From positions 1-5,186 of the forward strand of contig JAIRSQ010000028.1 of assembly GCA_031255395.1 (NCBI GenBank): DNA of 5,186 nucleotides, in the 5' to 3' direction. The first letter of the stretch is position 1; each line of letters opens with the position of its first letter. This document shows positions 1-4,768 of this stretch, one piece after another. The DNA comes from Spirochaetaceae bacterium. Lineage in GTDB: Bacteria > Spirochaetota > Spirochaetia > Treponematales > Breznakiellaceae. The translations under genes were made by a program, and so were the position numbers. Below the pieces are notes generated by a model that was not told the origin of the DNA, did not search any database, and saw nothing but the letters and a program-made list of their open reading frames with translations.

Positions 1-316
1 TGCGCGCGTATTCTACAAGCGTTTTGGCGATGAGCGGACGCGCCGTCGCCGTCCCAAGCAGATATTTGTCCTCGTAAAGCGCCCCTGCCTTGAGCGCGGG
101 CCATAGATAATCTTCGACATATTCCTTCTTTACGTCCGCCACATAACAATCCGCAGCGCCTGTATCCAGTGCGCGCTTTTTGATTGTGTCCCAGTCCGCT
201 TCCTGCCCCACATCAACGCATACGGCTATAATTTTGCAATCGTAATTTTCTTTCAGCCACGGGATGATTACAGTTGTATCAAGCCCGCCAGAATAAGCCA
301 GCACGATTTTTTTCAT
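1..316 (-). CDS. argG: Argininosuccinate synthase, N-terminal part (cut by window edge)
   Basis: Argininosuccinate synthase joins citrulline and aspartate, using ATP, to make argininosuccinate, the penultimate step of arginine synthesis in the cytoplasm. The reverse strand encodes 105 residues from an ATG at 316-314 before the window ends. The N-type ATP pyrophosphatase P-loop is AYSGGLDTT at residues 7-15, followed by the AVCVDVGQ strand at 31-38 and the conserved [11 protein letters not shown] segment at 88-98, which are hallmarks of the ArgG nucleotide/citrulline-binding domain. The full protein is normally about 400 residues, so roughly three quarters lies beyond position 1. A GGAGG Shine-Dalgarno at 324-328, 7 nt from the ATG, fixes the start. 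It follows the methyltransferase on the same strand with a 129-bp gap that contains its own candidate promoter, so it is probably an independent transcription unit. The assignment is secure; partial status is due only to the window. Confidence 0.96.
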   Translation of the reverse strand, partial: MKKIVLAYSGGLDTTVIIPWLKENYDCKIIAVCVDVGQEADWDTIKKRALDTGAADCYVADVKKEYVEDYLWPALKAGALYEDKYLLGTATARPLIAKTLVEYAR

Positions 317-330
317 TGTTTTGCCTCCAT

Positions 331-347
331 AATGAGCCGCGCTCATT
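331..347. promoter_or_regulatory. Palindrome at predicted argG transcription start (possible operator)
   Basis: AATGAGC-CGC-GCTCATT is a perfect 7-bp inverted repeat around a 3-nt centre. It spans about +1 to +17 of the predicted argG transcript and ends 2 bp before the Shine-Dalgarno. The outer AATGA...TCATT matches the edges of the ArgR/AhrC ARG-box pattern (WNTGAAT...ATTCANW), but the centre is GC-rich and the site is 17 rather than 18 bp, so it is at best a divergent ARG box. It could instead be a small 5' hairpin in the mRNA. Confidence 0.4.
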
Positions 348-353
348 CCTTTC

Positions 354-382
354 AATGTAGCCCGCTCGCTTCCTTCTTTCAA
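354..382 (-). promoter_or_regulatory. Candidate sigma70 promoter of argG
   Basis: On the minus strand a -35 box TTGAAA (382-377; 5 of 6 matches to TTGACA) is separated by exactly 17 nt from a -10 box TACATT (359-354; 4 of 6). The predicted start of transcription is near 347, giving a leader of about 30 nt that carries the GGAGG site. No better pair was seen in the 317-445 gap. The prediction is by eye. Confidence 0.5.
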
Positions 383-445
383 GCGGCACGACCGCAGAAT
401 CTTACGCGTTATCAAAAGCCGACATGAAAGCAACCGGGTTTTAAT

Positions 446-1360
446 TTATCCCTTAGTTTTGGACTCCGCATCAAGCGCTTCTTGTAATACAATTTTTATT
501 ACATTAACAGGAACGGCGTTTCCGGCTTGTTTTCTTGTCTGACTATCGTTGCATACGATTTCAAATGAATCCGGAAAACCCTGTAACCGTAACATTTCAC
601 GCGGAGTTAGCCGTCTTATGCCGTTAACAAGCAAATAGTTATATGACGCTCCTGCCCGCAACGCGCAAGAATAGGGATAGCTTGATATGTTTCCGGCTTT
701 ATTTTCGTGCCATATACCGGGATAGAACGCGCTTTTGTGTTTTGCCTTTCTTTTTTTTACTATCGTTTCGCTTGCAAAATATTTAGAGTTAACCGCATTG
801 TCTTTTTCTAAAATGTTTTCCAGCCGCCCCTGTAATTTTAGATTTGGATACGAAAAATTAACGGCTTTATTTAAAAAACCGACAATAATAATGCGCTCCC
901 GCTTTTGGGGAAGCCCAAAATCCAACGCGTTCAACACATCATTGTATACTTTATATCCAATATTTTCCAAGTTTTTTAGAATTGTTTTTAATGTTTTGCC
1001 TTTGTTATGCGTTTTTAATTGTTTCACATTTTCAAGAATAAAAATTTTAGGTTTTTTTTCTTTGAGTATTCTTGCTATATCAAAAAACAATGTCCCCCTA
1101 ATATCATCAAAGCCTAATTTTTTTCCAATTATGCTAAATGGCTGGCACGGAAAACCGGCAAACAAAACGTCATGGCAGGGAATTTCCGACGCTACAATCC
1201 GCGTTATATCGCCATAAGGAATCAATTTATAATTTTCCATGTAGGCTCGCTTTGCTTCGGCGTCTGTTTCGCACGCGAAAACGCACTTCCCGCCTAGAGC
1301 GTCCGCCGCCTGGTGAAAACCGCCTATGCCGGAAAACAAATCAATGTAAGTGAACTTCAT
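446..1360 (-). CDS. DNA (cytosine-5-)-methyltransferase
   Basis: This enzyme transfers a methyl group from S-adenosylmethionine to C5 of a cytosine within a specific DNA sequence. The 304-residue protein has the family's conserved motifs in order: motif I DLFSGIGGF (7-15, SAM binding), motif IV PCQPFS (71-76) with catalytic Cys72, motif VI ENV (110-112), motif VIII QKRERI (152-157), motif IX around RLTPREMLRLQGFP (250-263) and motif X QAGNAVPVNVI (278-288). The target-recognition region is the variable stretch at about 170-248; its target sequence cannot be read by eye. The length is typical for a compact type II-style enzyme and it looks intact. The ATG overlaps the upstream stop codon (ATGA, 1357-1360) and has only a weak ribosome site, suggesting coupled translation. 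The coding sequence is far more AT-rich than its neighbours, and no restriction endonuclease, very-short-patch repair gene or controller gene is visible, so it is probably a laterally acquired solitary methyltransferase. Confidence 0.96.
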   Translation of the reverse strand: MKFTYIDLFSGIGGFHQAADALGGKCVFACETDAEAKRAYMENYKLIPYGDITRIVASEIPCHDVLFAGFPCQPFSIIGKKLGFDDIRGTLFFDIARILKEKKPKIFILENVKQLKTHNKGKTLKTILKNLENIGYKVYNDVLNALDFGLPQKRERIIIVGFLNKAVNFSYPNLKLQGRLENILEKDNAVNSKYFASETIVKKRKAKHKSAFYPGIWHENKAGNISSYPYSCALRAGASYNYLLVNGIRRLTPREMLRLQGFPDSFEIVCNDSQTRKQAGNAVPVNVIKIVLQEALDAESKTKG

Positions 1361-1905
1361 GTGCCTGTCCGGGTTGCAAGCATCTCAGCGCAAAGCGCCG
1401 CTATCTGCGCAGGACTTTTGCCCTCCGTGTCAACGGTGAATCCGGCAAGTTTCTTGTATGCGGCGGAGCGGCGGGTGTGAATGGCGGCATGTGCGGCCCT
1501 AGGATTTTCCGTGTCAAGAAAGGCCGGCAGTCCCGCGCCATTCCGCGCCTCTTCAGCTATCCGGTTCCAAGCTGTATCAGCGCTCACTTCAAGGTATATG
1601 ATCGCGGCAAACGGATTTTCGGTTAGATGTCTGACGGCGGTTTCATTGTCGATGAGGCCGCCACCCGCCGCCACAATCAGCGCCTTGTCTGGGCTGGCCG
1701 CCGCCATTGCCGAAGCGAGCGCGCCTGCCTCGGCCTGCATGAAAACGTCACGTCCTAGCCTGTACAGCGTCCGTGCGGGCAGTCTCTCGCGTTCTCCAAT
1801 CAGCGTGTCAATGTCGATAAACTCTCCGCCCAGAAGCTCTTGCAATGCGCGCCCCGCGCTCGTTTTTCCAGAATGTTTCGGCCCGGTCAGCACCGCCAAA
1901 GGCAT
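1357..1905 (-). CDS. aroK: Shikimate kinase family protein
   Basis: Shikimate kinases phosphorylate shikimate at O3 with ATP in the pathway to chorismate and aromatic amino acids. The 182-residue protein has the usual size and layout: Walker A GPKHSGKT (8-15), the FIDID segment (29-33) with the shikimate-contacting Asp at 33, a GGG motif (81-83), and a C-terminal RRSAAY segment whose Arg146 aligns with the conserved Arg136 of the Mycobacterium tuberculosis enzyme. Two expected arginines are missing by eye alignment: the substrate Arg of the FRxxE segment is Met56 (FMQAE), and the lid RPLL segment reads LPAFL near 126-130. Substrate or efficiency may therefore differ, and a related P-loop kinase such as a gluconate kinase is a less likely alternative. 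The ATG at 1905 lies 6 nt after the ilvH stop with no strong ribosome site, and the stop overlaps the methyltransferase start, so it sits mid-operon. The symbol is by family, not proven function. Confidence 0.8.
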   Translation of the reverse strand: MPLAVLTGPKHSGKTSAGRALQELLGGEFIDIDTLIGERERLPARTLYRLGRDVFMQAEAGALASAMAAASPDKALIVAAGGGLIDNETAVRHLTENPFAAIIYLEVSADTAWNRIAEEARNGAGLPAFLDTENPRAAHAAIHTRRSAAYKKLAGFTVDTEGKSPAQIAALCAEMLATRTGT

Positions 1906-1911
1906 GACGGG

Positions 1912-2412
1912 TCAACCGTCTTCAGACAAAACTTTTGGGCCGCGTTCAAGCGCGACCAACCCAGTTCGCGCCAGCTCAAGCACGCCGTAAGGCCGCAGCA
2001 GGCATAACAGCCCGTTTAGCTTTTCAAAACTGCCCGTCGCTTCTATCGTTATCGTTGACGCCGATATGTCGATAACGCGAGAGCGGAAAATCGCGGCGAC
2101 TTCGACTATGGCGGAACGGTTTTTTTCGTCCGATTTAACTTTTACCAGCAAGATTTCCCGCTTTATGCAATTCTCATTATCCAGTTTACGAATGGAAATA
2201 ACATCCACAAGTTTGCTAAGCTGTTTTACTATCTGCTCAAGAACGTTGCCATCGTCTTTTACCGCAATAGTCATGCGCGAAACATCGGGGACTTCCGTTT
2301 CTCCCACAGTCAGACTGTCAATGTTGAAGCCCCGCCTGCTGAAAAGTCCGGCAACGCGACTTAGCGTCCCCGCCCTGTTTTCGACTAGTATGGATAAGAC
2401 ATTTGTTTTCAT
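1912..2412 (-). CDS. ilvH: Acetolactate synthase small (regulatory) subunit
   Basis: This is the regulatory subunit of acetohydroxyacid synthase. It activates the catalytic subunit and confers valine feedback inhibition at the first common step of branched-chain amino-acid synthesis. The 166 residues match the family length (E. coli IlvH has 163). The N-terminal ACT domain (about 3-78) starts NVLSILVENRAGTLSRV and continues through RRGFNIDSLTVG and SRMTI; the C-terminal small-subunit domain covers about 84-160 (KREILLVKV, IFRSRVIDIS, TGLVALERG). Asn12, Gly15 and Asn30 correspond to the valine-site residues Asn11, Gly14 and Asn29 of E. coli IlvH, so feedback control is probably intact. A GGAGG at 2418-2422, 5 nt before the ATG, supports the start. 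It is the first gene of the leftward cluster with the shikimate-kinase-like and methyltransferase genes. The catalytic subunit gene, usually directly upstream, is absent here because asd diverges from this point. ilvN is the equivalent name in some genomes. Confidence 0.95.
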   Translation of the reverse strand: MKTNVLSILVENRAGTLSRVAGLFSRRGFNIDSLTVGETEVPDVSRMTIAVKDDGNVLEQIVKQLSKLVDVISIRKLDNENCIKREILLVKVKSDEKNRSAIVEVAAIFRSRVIDISASTITIEATGSFEKLNGLLCLLRPYGVLELARTGLVALERGPKVLSEDG

Positions 2413-2495
2413 CTATGCCTCCGCAATACAGATTGTCTAAATACTGATGTTTATGGCTATTTAGGTCAACCCGCCAAACTGTCGTCGCTGTCCCG

Positions 2496-2531
2496 CTGAC
2501 ACTCCCATATCTTTGCCGGGTATGATACAAT
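2496..2531 (+). promoter_or_regulatory. Candidate asd promoter with extended -10
   Basis: TGATACAAT at 2523-2531 is an extended -10 (TGn then TACAAT, 5 of 6), which can work without a good -35. An overlapping TATGAT at 2521-2526 is an alternative -10, lying 19 nt after CTGACA (2496-2501). Transcription would start near 2533-2538, giving a leader of about 55-60 nt to the asd ATG. It overlaps the candidate ilvH -10 on the other strand. Confidence 0.45.
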
Positions 2532-2551
2532 TTACAAAGCAAAACCGTCAG
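2522..2551 (-). promoter_or_regulatory. Candidate ilvH operon promoter
   Basis: On the minus strand, -10 TATCAT (2527-2522; 5 of 6) lies 18 nt after a weak -35 CTGACG (2551-2546; 4 of 6). Transcription would start near 2515, leaving a leader of about 100 nt. A second -35-like hexamer, TTGACC at 2469-2464, has no good -10 at the right spacing (CAGTAT at 17 nt), so it is less likely. I saw no leader peptide rich in Ile/Val/Leu codons and no clear terminator-antiterminator pair, so attenuation is not supported. Confidence 0.35.
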
Positions 2552-2592
2552 ACAAATTGAGGTTTAATACTAGAAGCGTAAAAGAGGTTTTT

Positions 2593-3693
2593 ATGAAAAA
2601 AATTCCGGTCGGAATTCTTGGGGCTACGGGTATGGTCGGGCAAAACTATATCGCGTTGCTTGCTGGGCATCCATGGTTCGAGGTCGCTTATGTGGCGGCT
2701 TCTCCGCGCAGCGCGGGAAAAAAGTACGGCGACGCGATCGCGGGACGCTGGGCATTGCCAAAACCCTGCCAGCCTTCGCTGGCGGAACTGGTTATCGCGG
2801 ACGCAAGCGACGTGCCTCGCGCCGTTGCCGCCGCCTCGCGCGGCGAATTGACCTTCGTGTTTTCCGCTTTGGAAATGGGCAAAGAAGAGATTGTCGCTCT
2901 TGAGGAAAGGTATGCCGCCGCGGGAATACCTGTTGTGTCAAACGCCTCGGCAAACCGCTGGACGGACGATGTGCCTATGCTGATTGCGGAGGTGAACCCC
3001 GATCATGCCGATGTGATCCCGCTACAGCGAAAGGCGCGCGGCTGGGATAAGGGATTCATCGCCGTTAAACCAAACTGTTCGATACAGAGTTACATGACAC
3101 CTGTTTGGGCATTGTTGCAAGCCGGTTATGAAATCAGACGCATGATAGTGACGACGATGCAGGCGGTGTCCGGTGCTGGTTATCCGGGTGTTCCGAGCCT
3201 TGACATAATCGACAATGTCGTGCCTTACATCGGCGGCGAAGAGGAAAAATCGGAAAAAGAGCCATTAAAAATACTTGGAACCGTCGAAAACGGAAAGATA
3301 CGGAGCGCTGAAGCGCCGCTAATCAGTGCCCATTGCAACCGCGTTCCGGTAATTAATGGCCATACGGTTACGGTGAGCATGGAATTCGGCGGAAAAAAGC
3401 CTTCCGTGGAACAGGTTGAGCGTATATGGTCGGAATTCCGCGCTCTTCCGCAAGAATTAAAGCTGCCTATGGCCCCTGAATATCCGATAATTGTCCATAG
3501 TGAGGCTAACAGGCCGCAACCGAACAAAGACAGGGATGTTTGTAAGGGGATGGCCGTAAGCGTTGGACGAGTCCGCTCATGTCATGTTTTCGATCTGCGC
3601 TTTGTGGGACTTTCGCACAACACGGTGCGCGGCGCGGCGGGCGGCGGGATACTCAACGCGGAACTGCTAAAATCCAAAGGGTACCTTGCTTAA
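2593..3693 (+). CDS. asd: Aspartate-semialdehyde dehydrogenase, archaeal/fungal type
   Basis: Asd reduces 4-aspartyl phosphate with NADPH to aspartate 4-semialdehyde, the branch point to lysine/diaminopimelate, threonine, methionine and, via threonine, isoleucine. The 366-residue protein begins with the Rossmann nucleotide-binding loop GATGMVGQ (10-17). The catalytic Cys162 is in PNCS, followed by SGAGYPG (193-199), and the general-base His257 is in RVPVINGH (250-257). GATGMVGQ followed by HPWFEV is characteristic of the archaeal/fungal branch rather than the E. coli type (GWRGMVGS). The ATG at 2593 is chosen because an AGAGG ribosome site (2583-2587) sits 5 nt upstream and family similarity starts at MKKIPVG; the frame is open back to a TTG at 2557, but that extension lacks a ribosome site. 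It is divergent from ilvH and convergent with the RRM gene, so it is probably monocistronic. No defect is visible. Confidence 0.95.
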   Translation: MKKIPVGILGATGMVGQNYIALLAGHPWFEVAYVAASPRSAGKKYGDAIAGRWALPKPCQPSLAELVIADASDVPRAVAAASRGELTFVFSALEMGKEEIVALEERYAAAGIPVVSNASANRWTDDVPMLIAEVNPDHADVIPLQRKARGWDKGFIAVKPNCSIQSYMTPVWALLQAGYEIRRMIVTTMQAVSGAGYPGVPSLDIIDNVVPYIGGEEEKSEKEPLKILGTVENGKIRSAEAPLISAHCNRVPVINGHTVTVSMEFGGKKPSVEQVERIWSEFRALPQELKLPMAPEYPIIVHSEANRPQPNKDRDVCKGMAVSVGRVRSCHVFDLRFVGLSHNTVRGAAGGGILNAELLKSKGYLA

Positions 3694-3709
3694 AAACGAG
3701 GAAGACAGA

Positions 3710-3724
3710 CGCTGTCCGACAGCG
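3710..3724. repeat. Short palindrome downstream of asd
   Basis: CGCTGTC-C-GACAGCG is a perfect 7-bp inverted repeat around one base, 16 nt after the asd stop. As RNA it would fold to about a 5-bp stem with a 5-nt loop. It lacks a following T run and may be a protein site, part of the asd 3' end, or chance. Confidence 0.4.
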
Positions 3725-3755
3725 ATTCATGCCAAGCAACCGGCGTACGGTCATA

Positions 3756-3781
3756 ACAGGGGCGGGATTCCCCGCCCCTGT
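3756..3781. terminator. Convergent hairpin between asd and the RRM gene
   Basis: ACAGGGGCGGG (3756-3766) and CCCGCCCCTGT (3771-3781) form a perfect 11-bp stem with an ATTC loop. It lies 62 nt after the asd stop and only 4 nt after the leftward RRM gene's stop, so it can serve both convergent transcripts. Neither side has a proper T run (TTATG follows on the minus strand), so it may terminate imperfectly or mainly protect the mRNA 3' end. Confidence 0.65.
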
Positions 3782-3785
3782 CGCT

Positions 3786-4076
3786 CTACCAGTTATTGTA
3801 TCCGCCTCCGGAAGGACGGTCGCGGCGAGGCTTATCCATTGCCATATTGACGCGAATCTGGCGACCTTCAAATTCTTTGCCGTTTGAGCCTTCGATAGCG
3901 GCGTTGGCTTCAGCCTCACTGCCCATCTCGACAAACCCAAAACCTTTTGAGTTGCCAGAATCGCGGTCAAAAACGATCTTGGCGGATGCAACAGTACCAA
4001 AACTCGAGAAATAGCTACGGAGGCTGTCCTCTCCTGTGCGATACGACAAATTGCCGACATACAGTTTGTTACCCAT
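3786..4076 (-). CDS. Single-RRM RNA-binding protein
   Basis: A 96-residue protein made of one RNA-recognition motif plus a short basic, glycine-containing tail, typical of bacterial Rbp proteins that bind single-stranded RNA in the cytoplasm. RNP2 is LYVGNL (5-10) and RNP1 is KGFGFVEM (44-51), with the aromatic residues that stack on RNA bases present. The fold runs to about residue 80, and the tail DKPRRDRPSGGGYNNW resembles the RG/G-rich tails of cyanobacterial and spirochaete members. The ATG at 4076 is preferred because AAGGA (4085-4089) lies about 8 nt upstream and RRM similarity begins at MGNKLYVGNL; an in-frame ATG at 4136 would add 20 residues without homology and cross hairpin sequence. 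Cyanobacterial relatives are often cold-induced, which fits the long structured leader here, but that role is inference. The RNA targets are unknown. Confidence 0.93.
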   Translation of the reverse strand: MGNKLYVGNLSYRTGEDSLRSYFSSFGTVASAKIVFDRDSGNSKGFGFVEMGSEAEANAAIEGSNGKEFEGRQIRVNMAMDKPRRDRPSGGGYNNW

Positions 4077-4091
4077 TGAAAAATTCCTTAT

Positions 4092-4121
4092 CCCGGATGC
4101 GGAAAATCCGCAGCGCCCGGG
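4092..4121 (-). promoter_or_regulatory. Leader hairpin 3, abutting the RRM gene ribosome site
   Basis: TGCGGA (4098-4103) and TCCGCA (4107-4112) pair around an AAA loop. The stem can be extended by CCCGG (4092-4096) with CCGGG (4117-4121) across an internal loop. The structure ends 2 nt from the TAAGGAA ribosome-binding segment (4084-4090), so its folding could affect initiation. Confidence 0.5.
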
Positions 4122-4135
4122 TACGCTAATATTCA

Positions 4136-4152
4136 CGCCTAAAAACTAGGCG
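4136..4152 (-). promoter_or_regulatory. Leader hairpin 2 of the RRM gene
   Basis: CGCCTA (4136-4141) and TAGGCG (4147-4152) form a perfect 6-bp stem with a 5-nt loop (GUUUU in the transcript). No T run follows on the minus strand, so it does not look like an intrinsic terminator. Confidence 0.45.
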
Positions 4153-4157
4153 ACTCC

Positions 4158-4184
4158 CGTCTGCGACGTTTACCGACGCAGACG
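4158..4184 (-). promoter_or_regulatory. Leader hairpin 1 of the RRM gene
   Basis: CGTCTGCG (4158-4165) and CGCAGACG (4177-4184) form a perfect 8-bp stem with an 11-nt loop. This is the most stable-looking of three consecutive stems between the predicted promoter and the RRM start codon. Confidence 0.5.
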
Positions 4185-4324
4185 AATGGATGCATGTAAA
4201 TCGCAGGGTATTTAAAAGAAACGCGTGCCGCGCGGAATAAACCCGCCCAAGCTGAAGCAGAATATCGAGCAGACATTGCCAACCGTTAAAATACAAAACC
4301 CTCAAAAACGAATCCGTCTAACTA

Positions 4325-4353
4325 ATACTAACAGAGTACTCGATATTTGTCAA
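4325..4353 (-). promoter_or_regulatory. Strong candidate promoter of the RRM gene
   Basis: On the minus strand a consensus -35 TTGACA (4353-4348) is followed after 17 nt by -10 TAGTAT (4330-4325; 4 of 6). Upstream lies an A/T-rich run (about 4354-4366) resembling an UP element. The predicted transcription start is about 4318, giving a leader of about 240 nt. This is the best promoter match in the window. Confidence 0.6.
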
Positions 4354-4540
4354 GAAAATAAAAACGGTACTAACATGGTCAGCGCATGTAAAATAAAGGA
4401 AAAAAGCTGTATGCGTGGCATGATATTCCGAAAGGGAGCCATGAAAGGAGAGCAATCGCGGCCAATGATGCCGCTTATGACCTGTTTTTCGGTCATACGG
4501 CCCCTGCGGATAGAGCGGAACAAGCGGTCAGCGGGGATGT

Positions 4541-4554
4541 GGGGGGGGGGGGGG
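4541..4554 (+). repeat. Homopolymer of 14 G
   Basis: Fourteen consecutive G follow ATGT at 4537-4540. Such tracts slip during replication and can switch genes in some bacteria, including Treponema pallidum. Here it lies in a decayed transposase frame with no intact gene to switch, and its length may also be uncertain from sequencing. Confidence 0.97.
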
Positions 4555-4690
4555 TGGAACGGCATCCTTATTGGCAAACGATACGGAGCATAGGGGTCGC
4601 TGAGTCAAGCCGTGAGGTGAAGGGGGAGATCACGGCGGGACGGCGGCATTTTATATACGGCCTGCCCGCGGACGCCCGGAAATTTGTGGT

Positions 4691-4736
4691 GCTGCTCCAT
4701 CGAACCGAAGTCGGACCTTCGGTTCGATGGAACAGC
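4691..4736. terminator. Long inverted repeat followed by TTTT
   Basis: Arms of 20 nt (4691-4710 and 4717-4736) pair with a single mismatch (4695/4732) around a TCGGAC loop; the inner 15 bp are perfect. On the plus strand TTTTC follows directly, as in a rho-independent terminator. On the minus strand it begins 33 nt after the stop of the gene ending at 4769 and is preceded by AAAA. It may terminate plus-strand transcription or cap the leftward mRNA, and could also be a small repeat element. Confidence 0.6.
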
Positions 4737-4768
4737 TTTTCAATCAGGCGGCGCTTAGGGGCGGAGGC

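Noticed and set aside
383..395. GCGG-CACGA-CCGC as a terminator after the methyltransferase
   Set aside because: The stem is only 4 bp with no T run on the minus strand.
735..1217. Plus-strand frame opposite the methyltransferase
   Set aside because: It is a Phe/Leu-rich shadow of the AT-rich methyltransferase coding strand, without a ribosome site or domain.
317..1360. Complete restriction-modification system
   Set aside because: Only the methyltransferase is present. The flanks are argG and a shikimate-kinase-like gene, and the 129-bp gap is too short for a nuclease.
1481..1990. Plus-strand frame opposite the shikimate-kinase-like gene and ilvH
   Set aside because: It is a Ser/Ala-rich shadow in GC-rich sequence, spanning two well-supported genes on the other strand.
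2318..2542. 74-residue minus-strand frame upstream of ilvH as a leader peptide
   Set aside because: It is not enriched in Ile, Val or Leu codons, runs into ilvH in another frame, and no attenuator stem pair was found.
2557..2592. Asd start at the TTG at 2557
   Set aside because: There is no ribosome site for it, and the ATG at 2593 has AGAGG at good spacing and begins at the family's conserved N-terminus.
4077..4136. N-terminal extension of the RRM protein from the ATG at 4136
   Set aside because: The added 20 residues are encoded by hairpin-forming leader sequence and lack similarity, whereas the ATG at 4076 has a well-placed AAGGA.
4225..4593. 122-residue plus-strand open frame beginning MPRGINPPK
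   Set aside because: It has no ribosome site or recognisable domain, runs antisense across the predicted RRM promoter, and its part after 4450 is out of frame with the transposase-like reading.
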